A DNA stretch of 64,000 bases, taken from positions 46,267 through 110,266 of the forward strand of contig WNWL01000009.1 in NCBI GenBank assembly GCA_009733745.1, written 5' to 3'. Within the stretch, counting starts at the first letter, position 1, and every line of letters starts with the position of its first letter. Of the stretch, positions 58,298 to 64,000 are shown one piece after another. This DNA comes from Oceanobacillus sp. HTM 045 (GTDB taxonomy: Bacteria; Pseudomonadota; Alphaproteobacteria; Rhodobacterales; Rhodobacteraceae). A program made the position numbers and the translations under genes. Below the pieces are notes generated by a model. The model searched no databases and was not told where the DNA came from. It worked only from the letters and a program-made list of their open reading frames with translations.

Positions 58298-59502
58298 GCG
58301 GAACTCGCCCCACAGCCAAGCACCATCCAGGCCTCCTCGCGGTTGCGGACCCGATAGGCGACGCGGAGGCGCGAATGGAACTCGTCGAGATCGACATGGC
58401 AGCTTCGGACATGCCGGCGGGACGCCGAGGGATCGAATCCCGTCCGACCGTGCATCAGTCTCTGGTTGTTGAACACGAGCATTTCTCCCGGCTGCAGCTT
58501 CACTGTGATGCGGGCTTCGCCGGCGTAAATGATTTCCAGGAGCTTTCGGACCGCATCGTAGAACGGCTCCACATCTTTGAGCGGCGCGTCGACCGGCCCC
58601 ATGCCCCGGTCGAGAAGTCGGATCCCGCGGATCTGCCCGTCGCCATCCCGGGCAAAGATTGGAGCATGGTACTCGAAGGCACGGCCTTCTCGCAGTGTGC
58701 GGTGGAACCGCGCCGGAACCCGGCACAGGAGTTCGAATGCGTCAGGATCGCGGTCCCGCAGGATCTCCGCTATGCGGACGCCGTCCGCGAGCGTCGAGTC
58801 TCCGCCGTGGTTCGATTGAGCGAGGACGTGGAAGAAGGTGATCGCCGGTGGCTCGATCCGGTATGGCTCGTCGGTGTGCAGTTCGAGCGGCACCGCCATA
58901 TCGCCGACGATCTCGGGATTGGGCTTCGCCTCCAGCTCAAAGATGCCGTAGTTCGTCAGCCGGAGCTTCCCGACCAGCGCGGCGACCTCTTCAGTCCTTT
59001 CGCGCTCCTTCGGAGCGTCGCGCAGTATCACGAACCCGGCATCTCGGAGTGTCTCGAGAAAGCAGAGGTGCGCATCGTCGTCGCCGGCAACCGTCGCATA
59101 GTCCATGTATGGAAGATTACCAGCGATCTCCCCGCCCCATGAGGCAGGTCGAGGACGCCGGTATTTGCGCTCCGCGGGAGACAGGCAGTGCCCGCGTAGC
59201 CAGTCGGTTTTATAGCGCGACATGTGACCCTCACCCCAATCGATGGAGACGGTATCGGTATCGACGTCGAGAATTGCGTCCACGATGACCGGTCTCGCAG
59301 GCATCTCTGTCAGCTTGATGTGCCGTACCGCGCTTTCCGAGCTGCCGCACGCTGCGCAGCTGCACGATGAAAGCAGCCAGATCGACGGGAACTGACTGCT
59401 GTGCCCATCCCGCCACTGGATGAAAAGCCCGCTGTCAGTGTGTTCAAGTTTGGAAACGCGGGCACGCGTCGCCTTGCGATCCTGGGGCATGTCCAGAGCC
59501 AT
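58294..59502 (-). CDS. Gamma-butyrobetaine-hydroxylase-like 2-oxoglutarate dioxygenase
   Basis: 402-aa two-domain Fe(II)/2-oxoglutarate oxygenase. The N-terminal DUF971/GBBH-N domain has candidate zinc ligands C47, C49 and C52 (CSCAAC) with H105 (LRGHC). The C-terminal TauD/TfdA domain carries the iron triad H209/D211 (ELHTDEPYR) and H351 (RLMHGRTGF), and an Arg near 363 for 2-oxoglutarate. This architecture is that of gamma-butyrobetaine and trimethyllysine hydroxylases. First gene of a two-gene leftward operon with the LeuB-like dehydrogenase, divergent from a broken LysR gene. Substrate likely a betaine or similar; carnitine synthesis is one possibility. Confidence 0.85.
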   Translation of the reverse strand: MALDMPQDRKATRARVSKLEHTDSGLFIQWRDGHSSQFPSIWLLSSCSCAACGSSESAVRHIKLTEMPARPVIVDAILDVDTDTVSIDWGEGHMSRYKTDWLRGHCLSPAERKYRRPRPASWGGEIAGNLPYMDYATVAGDDDAHLCFLETLRDAGFVILRDAPKERERTEEVAALVGKLRLTNYGIFELEAKPNPEIVGDMAVPLELHTDEPYRIEPPAITFFHVLAQSNHGGDSTLADGVRIAEILRDRDPDAFELLCRVPARFHRTLREGRAFEYHAPIFARDGDGQIRGIRLLDRGMGPVDAPLKDVEPFYDAVRKLLEIIYAGEARITVKLQPGEMLVFNNQRLMHGRTGFDPSASRRHVRSCHVDLDEFHSRLRVAYRVRNREEAWMVLGCGASSA

Positions 59503-59612
59503 CTCTCTTCTCCCGTGTGTGGTCCGTGGTCACATCGTCGTTCCAGACGCGGAAGTTGACAAAGGAGAAATATGGCGATCCACGTTGAGTTAGATTCATC
59601 AAGGGGAGAGCA

Positions 59613-60516
59613 ATGGTTCCCAACCTTCGCGATCCGTCCTTTCTGGGTGCATTGGTCCGTTTCGAGCGCGTCGCCGGAGCGTTGAGCTTCACCAAGGCGG
59701 CCGCCGAACTTGGAGTTACCGCCTCTGCGGTCAGTCACAGGATCGTTCAATTGGAAGCAGCGCTTGGAAAAAGGCTCTTCGAACGGTCGCCTCGGATGGT
59801 TGCCTTGACTCCCGAAGGGCTCGAACTGCAGGAAGCTGTGGGCAAGGCGATGGGAGTCCTCAGGTAGGCAACGGGCTCGATCCAGGACCGAAACGTCCTT
59901 CGCGTCTCGGTCGGCCCCGTTCCTGTCCGCGACCTGGCTGATGCCACGACTGGCCGACTTCGAGTCAAAGCACCCCGGCCTTCGCATCGATCTGCTACAC
60001 CGCTCCGGCTGGCCCGATCTCAAGGACGTGGACCTCGCGATCATATGGCACGATAACCCGCCGCGAAGTGCTGCCGCCCAATCGCACTTCGAGCCTACCT
60101 GCGTTCCGGTCGCCGCCCCCAACACGTTGACAGAAGAACCGGTCTGGGAGGCACGAATGCCGCTTCTCCACTACCGTGACCGGGACGCCTGGCGAAACTG
60201 GCTCCGGAGTGCGGGCGGTCCCGCTGCACTTGCGGATACGGGCGAGATTTTTGCAGATCCCAACCTCATTCTTGAAGCCGCATCTCACCGCCGCGGCGTA
60301 GCAATTGGTTTCCTGCCCTCCATTGCTAGTCATGTCGCATCTGGACGGCTTGCAATCATCGACCGCCACGCCATCCGCTCCAGCCACCGATACTGGCTCG
60401 TTCGCACCAACGAAGATTCTCACACGCTGCGTTTCTGCGATTGGCTCGTCGCGGAGGCCGCCAACACTCATCTATCGGGCTCGGACCTATCAGGGACAGA
60501 CAATGCGCGTCCGTGA
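59613..60516 (+). pseudogene. Broken LysR (GcvA-type) regulator gene
   Basis: The first part (59613-59867) encodes an intact LysR winged helix, LVRFERVAGALSFTKAAAELGVTASAVSHRIVQLEAALG. It is cut by TAG at 59865-59867 where most relatives continue. The same frame then reads ATGSIQDRNVLRVSVGP, a normal LysR linker, up to a CCCC run at 59915-59918. From there the sensor domain (FLSATWLMPRLADFESKHPGLRIDL ... to 60516) is in the next frame. So there are two separate lesions: a nonsense codon, explained by one change from CAG, and a one-base insertion. A good AGGGGAGAG ribosome site remains. It was the divergent regulator of the dioxygenase/LeuB-like operon, which may now be unregulated. Sequencing error is possible for one lesion, less so for two. 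Confidence 0.88.
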
Positions 60517-61168
60517 TTTCTTGATGGTGAGTGCACAGACTCATCCAGACTCGGTCGTCCGTCACCGAAAACGCGAGCCTGCGCGATCGAGCTTGTACTT
60601 CTAACGCGCAGGTTAACCAATGAGGGTTGATCACTCCGTCACAATACTGAAGTATACAAATCCTTTGAAGCTATGCGCTGTTCACGGGTGGATTCTTGGG
60701 GTATGTTAAAGTTGTTCGTTATCAAATGAAAATAGTAGTTGATCTATGAGGGTTTAGTTTGGCTAGAGGTAAGTGCTATTTTTGTGGTGCGATGGCTGAG
60801 GACCTGCGTTATTGGTTCCTCAACTCAGTCAATCTGTGGAAGTTAAGTTATGATTCTTTTCAATCAATAGTAGATCAATCAAATCTTTAAAAGCTTTTAA
60901 AACAAGACGAAGCCTCCAGAAACTGTCGCTTATTTTTGCGATATCTGCGAGGATAATGGTCGTATTCGGATCCCACAGGTGGGTGATCCAAGCTGTGGTG
61001 CTTCTGGCCACCAGTATTTGGGTAGCTCCATTTCGGAGGGCTAATAGTTTGGCGCTGCAATCGTATGATTTCGGTACGAGCATTCAGAACGTGTCCGTGC
61101 AGTCGTGCGACCGGCTGGGAATTGGCTCATCCGCCATTGGGTCGCCGGAAACGGGCGCGTTCTAGAAA
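60517..61168. other. 652-nt low-GC gap before the surface protein, no recognised gene
   Basis: From about 60600 to 61100 GC falls to roughly 40-45 percent against about 66 percent elsewhere (estimated by eye). It holds TTATTTTTGCG, AAAGCTTTTAAAAC and similar AT-rich stretches that could carry the promoter of the following gene. A 43-codon frame from TTG 60759 to 60890 has a CYFCG start and a minus-strand frame covers 60829-61083; neither has a recognised family. It looks like laterally acquired or decayed DNA. Confidence 0.5.
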
Positions 61169-64000
61169 ATGCCCGAAGAAGTCTTGAATGTTCCTGGTCC
61201 GGATGGCGGCTGCAACTGCGAACTCGAAGAGATCAGTGTCAGAGTGGAATCCTTCTCCATCGCGATCTCTGGCAGTAGTGGCGCGACTGCCTCGACGGGT
61301 GGGTCCAACAAAGCACCTGTTCTCGTGACCGGGCTCAGCGTGTTCGGCTACACGCTCGTCAATGCAACGATGTACGGAGCGCATGCCACTGCGGCGGCGG
61401 ACCTCGACGGTGACGGCGACATCGATGTCATCGGGACGGCGGAAGACGCGGACGAAGTCTCCTGGTTCGAGAACGACGGCAACCTCGGCTTCACGAAGCA
61501 CGTTATCGACGGCGCCCTCGGCCATGCCTATCCCGCCTCGATCTCCGACTACGATCTCGACGGCGACATGGACGTGCTGGCCGGCGGGTTCACGGAGGAC
61601 GAGTTCGTCATTTACAGCAATGACGGTGCCGGCAACTTCACCGCCGCGGTGCGCCTCTCCACCGATGGTCCGCACTCGATCACGACGGCCGATATGGATG
61701 GCGACGGCGACCTCGATCTCGTCACCTGTTCCCAGGTGGACGGCACGGTCGAATGGTACGAGAACGACGGCGCCCAGAACTACACGAAGCGCCTGATCGA
61801 CACCTCTATCCTTTCGCCGAAGACGGCATTCGCCTTCGATGTCGATGGGGACGGCGACATGGACGTCGTCGCCACGTCGAACGAGCAGGACCAGGTCGTC
61901 TGGTACGAGAACGACGGGGCCGAGAACTTCACCAGGCTCGTGGTCGATTCGAGCGCCGACGGCGCCTACTACGCCATCGCGGCCGACCTCGACGGCGATG
62001 GCGACCAGGATCTCGCGGCGGTCAGCCAGAACGACAACACGCTCGCCTGGCACGTCAACGACGGCAACGGGAACTTCACGAAGGTCGTCATCGACAGCGG
62101 TGTCCTTGGTGCCCGGACGGTCGCGGCTGCTGACATCGACGGAGATGGCGACATCGACCTCGCGGCCACGGCCCGCGACGGAAACCTGCTCTTCTGGTAC
62201 GAGAACGACGGGAGCGGAGGGTTCACCGGCCGCGTCGCGGGCGACGATCCCCTGATCGACGGCGTCTACGGTATCGAGATCGTCGACGTGAACCGGGACG
62301 GGCTCCTCGACATCGTTTCGGCGTCGCGCGACGGAAGCGCAATCTCCGTTCACACCCAGTCGAAGGCGCACACCGCTACGGTGGCCGCGTCGGGAATCCT
62401 CCAGATCGACGCGACCATTCTCCGGGCGATCGACCCCGACAACGCTGCTTCCGAGTTGACCTACACGATATTGTCGGTCCCGACAGCCGGCGAATTGCGG
62501 CTGAACGGCGTCGCCCTCGGCGCGAATGGCACTTTCACGCAGGAAGACATCGACCTGGGAGCCGTAACCTACGCGCACACCGCTGTCGGGATAACGACGG
62601 ATGGTTTCACCTTTTCGCTTGCCGACACGGGCGCCGGAGGTGTGGCACCGGCAATGGGCAGCTTCGCGCTGACCATCACGAGTGGCCCGCCTCCAGACGC
62701 ATCCGACGACTCGGCGTCGACCGACGAAGATCAGCCGGTCGTGATCGACGTGCTCGCGAACGATACGGATCCGCTGAGCCGGCCGCTCTCGATCGTGAGC
62801 GTCTCGAATCCTGCAAACGGGACCGCATCGATAGACGACAACGGCACGCCGGGCACGACGGACGACGACCGGATCGTCTACACCCCGGCGGCGGACTTCT
62901 TCGGCGCCGACAGCTTCACCTACACTGTCTCGGACGGCCGTGGTGGGAGCGACACGGCGACCGTGACGGTGACGGTCGCCCCGGTGCAGGACCCGCCGGT
63001 CGCGGCCGACGACGCCACCTCCACAAGTCCCGGCACCGCCGCGGTGATCGCGGTGCTGGCGAACGACAGCGACCCGGACGGGGACACTCTCACCGTCACC
63101 GCCGCGACCCAGGGCGGCAACGGCGCGGTCGCCGACAACGGCGACGGCACGGTGACCTACACCCCGAGCGCCGGCTTCGAGGGCACCGACAGCTTCACCT
63201 ACACGATCTCCGACGGCAACGGCGGCACCGATACCGCCACCGTCAGCGTCGAGGTCGGCAGCGGGCCGGCCTTCCCCGTCCCGATCTCGGACATGCCGGG
63301 CGACACGGTCTTCGACGGCACCGGCGGATCGGTCATCGAAATTCCGCATTCCGCGCTCTACGAGAACCCGGAAGGCACGGTGAACTTCACCTTCGCGGCG
63401 GCCAACACCAGCGGCGCGAAGGGCCTGTTCTGCAAGGACGCATCCGGCTTCGCCGGCGGCGGCAACCACTTCGCGATGTATCTCGACGGCTCGACGCTGA
63501 CGGCGCGGTTCCAGAACGGTGCGACCAGCGCGGTCGTCACGGTCCCGGGCATCGTGGCGGGGCAGGTCTACGACGTCGCCATGACCTTCGACGCGGCGGG
63601 CGGCCGGATCTACGTCGACGGCGCGCTCGCGGCCAGCACACCGCTGGTGATGGACTGGAGGCAGAACGTCGAGTTCATCCAGTGGGGCGGGCGCGGCTGG
63701 GGCAGCGCCAGCGGCGCACCGGGCTTCGACGCGCCGTTCGCCGGCACGATCTCGGACAGGCAGATCTACGACGTCGCGCTCACCGGGGCCGAGGTCGCGG
63801 CGCTGCATGGCGGCTCGGTGCCGGGCAACGCTGCGCCGGTGGCGGTGGACGACGCCATTGCGCTGCCGGAGGACGGGTCCCTCACCTTCGACCCGACCGC
63901 CAACGACAGCGACCCGGACGGGGACACGCTCGCGATTACCGCCGTGACCCAGGGCGGCAACGGCGCGGTCGCCGACAACGGCGACGGCACGGTGACCTAC
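61169..64000 (+). CDS. Large FG-GAP/cadherin/LamG surface or secreted protein, 3' end outside window
   Basis: The frame runs open from ATG 61169 to the window end, 944 codons so far. A TAG lies two codons upstream, so this is the first possible ATG. There is no Sec signal (MPEEVLNVPGPDGG), as in type I-secreted giants. Residues about 65-395 hold five to six FG-GAP/VCBS-like repeats with calcium-binding D-x-D-x-D-G-D cores (ADLDGDGDIDVI, DYDLDGDMDVLA, DMDGDGDLDLVT, DVDGDGDMDVVA, DLDGDGDQDLAA, DIDGDGDIDLAA) each followed by WYENDG-type ends. Residues 395-510 are a CSPG/cadherin-like repeat, about 513-690 two tandem Ig/cadherin-like repeats (DVLANDTDP, VLANDSDPDGDTLTV), 700-885 a LamG-like lectin domain, and then another repeat begins. 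Probable adhesin; an RTX tail and T1SS genes would be expected downstream. Confidence 0.9.
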   Translation, partial: MPEEVLNVPGPDGGCNCELEEISVRVESFSIAISGSSGATASTGGSNKAPVLVTGLSVFGYTLVNATMYGAHATAAADLDGDGDIDVIGTAEDADEVSWFENDGNLGFTKHVIDGALGHAYPASISDYDLDGDMDVLAGGFTEDEFVIYSNDGAGNFTAAVRLSTDGPHSITTADMDGDGDLDLVTCSQVDGTVEWYENDGAQNYTKRLIDTSILSPKTAFAFDVDGDGDMDVVATSNEQDQVVWYENDGAENFTRLVVDSSADGAYYAIAADLDGDGDQDLAAVSQNDNTLAWHVNDGNGNFTKVVIDSGVLGARTVAAADIDGDGDIDLAATARDGNLLFWYENDGSGGFTGRVAGDDPLIDGVYGIEIVDVNRDGLLDIVSASRDGSAISVHTQSKAHTATVAASGILQIDATILRAIDPDNAASELTYTILSVPTAGELRLNGVALGANGTFTQEDIDLGAVTYAHTAVGITTDGFTFSLADTGAGGVAPAMGSFALTITSGPPPDASDDSASTDEDQPVVIDVLANDTDPLSRPLSIVSVSNPANGTASIDDNGTPGTTDDDRIVYTPAADFFGADSFTYTVSDGRGGSDTATVTVTVAPVQDPPVAADDATSTSPGTAAVIAVLANDSDPDGDTLTVTAATQGGNGAVADNGDGTVTYTPSAGFEGTDSFTYTISDGNGGTDTATVSVEVGSGPAFPVPISDMPGDTVFDGTGGSVIEIPHSALYENPEGTVNFTFAAANTSGAKGLFCKDASGFAGGGNHFAMYLDGSTLTARFQNGATSAVVTVPGIVAGQVYDVAMTFDAAGGRIYVDGALAASTPLVMDWRQNVEFIQWGGRGWGSASGAPGFDAPFAGTISDRQIYDVALTGAEVAALHGGSVPGNAAPVAVDDAIALPEDGSLTFDPTANDSDPDGDTLAITAVTQGGNGAVADNGDGTVTY
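63062..64000 (+). repeat. Near-identical 99-bp direct repeat with 840-bp period
   Basis: Positions 63062-63160 and 63902-64000 are the same except for about six bases, and the last 40 shown are identical. Both encode NDSDPDGDTL-type cadherin repeat starts followed by TQGGNGAVADNGDGTVTY. The 840-bp spacing is exactly 280 codons, so a unit of cadherin-like repeat plus LamG domain appears duplicated or homogenised recently; the second copy runs off the window. Confidence 0.85.

Noticed and set aside
60759..60890. 43-codon frame with CYFCG zinc-knuckle-like start
   Set aside because: TTG start, no ribosome site and only one half of a zinc motif; could be chance in low-GC DNA.
61127..63808. 893-codon minus-strand open frame
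   Set aside because: It is the antisense shadow of the FG-GAP/cadherin protein; it has low complexity rich in V, R and D, no ribosome site and no recognised domain.
1..64000. CRISPR arrays, integrases, complete insertion sequences, rRNA or tRNA genes
   Set aside because: I looked for regular spaced repeats, transposase and integrase motifs and tRNA signatures and saw none.

Overview
The window is about 64 kb of dense, high-GC DNA. Codons are G/C-ending, ATGA start/stop overlaps are common, and there are no tRNA, rRNA, CRISPR or complete insertion-sequence genes. The gene set points to an alphaproteobacterium, most likely of the Rhodobacterales (Roseobacter/Paracoccaceae type): the tail of a mannitol/sorbitol operon (polyol dehydrogenase, xylulokinase, fructokinase), a tripartite tricarboxylate transporter, three PotABCD-type ABC importers, a patatin/3-hydroxybutyrate dehydrogenase pair and a large FG-GAP/cadherin/LamG surface protein. 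This placement is inference; no phylogenetic marker gene is present.

Layout. 0-3.8 kb: end of a polyol catabolic operon. 3.9-9.9 kb: a TctCBA operon with a DapA-family lyase, divergent from a Gfo/Idh/MocA oxidoreductase and its GntR-type regulator. 10-14.6 kb: a Na+/H+ antiporter with a cNMP-like domain, then two flavin split-barrel proteins, the second fused to a GAF domain. 15-16.7 kb: two exported c-type cytochromes. 16.9-20.3 kb: a LacI repressor divergent from an APH-type kinase and an enolase paralogue, with an 18-bp perfect palindrome between them. 20.3-28.4 kb: LysR, an NDP-forming acyl-CoA synthetase, an enoyl-CoA hydratase and ABC importer 1. 28.5-31.8 kb: two tandem Rieske oxygenases and a divergent LysR. 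31.9-36.7 kb: ABC importer 2 with a deacetylase-fold hydrolase inside the operon. 36.9-41.1 kb: isochorismatase-type amidase, TetR, SDR, an amidinotransferase-fold hydrolase and a proline-iminopeptidase-like hydrolase. 41.2-47.3 kb: ABC importer 3 and a copper amine oxidase. 47.9-56.6 kb: class III cyclase, MFS, patatin, 3-hydroxybutyrate dehydrogenase, LysR, type II NADH dehydrogenase, small membrane proteins and a periplasmic cupin. 57.1-60.5 kb: a LeuB paralogue overlapping a gamma-butyrobetaine-hydroxylase-like dioxygenase, next to a broken LysR gene. 60.5-61.2 kb: a low-GC gap. 61.2 kb to the end: an open-ended surface protein.

How the genes may work together. Much of 20-47 kb and 57-60 kb looks like a nitrogen-compound scavenging region. 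Three polyamine-type importers sit beside Rieske oxygenases of the quaternary-amine type (Glu in place of the usual bridging Asp), an amine oxidase, a guanidino-modifying-fold hydrolase and amide hydrolases. No substrate can be read from sequence alone.

The most unusual items are: the LacI/kinase/enolase-paralogue module, in which the enolase lacks the active-site His; strong GC hairpins directly after all four substrate-binding-protein genes; the LeuB-like plus butyrobetaine-hydroxylase-like operon with its decayed regulator; and a PNPOx-GAF fusion operon.
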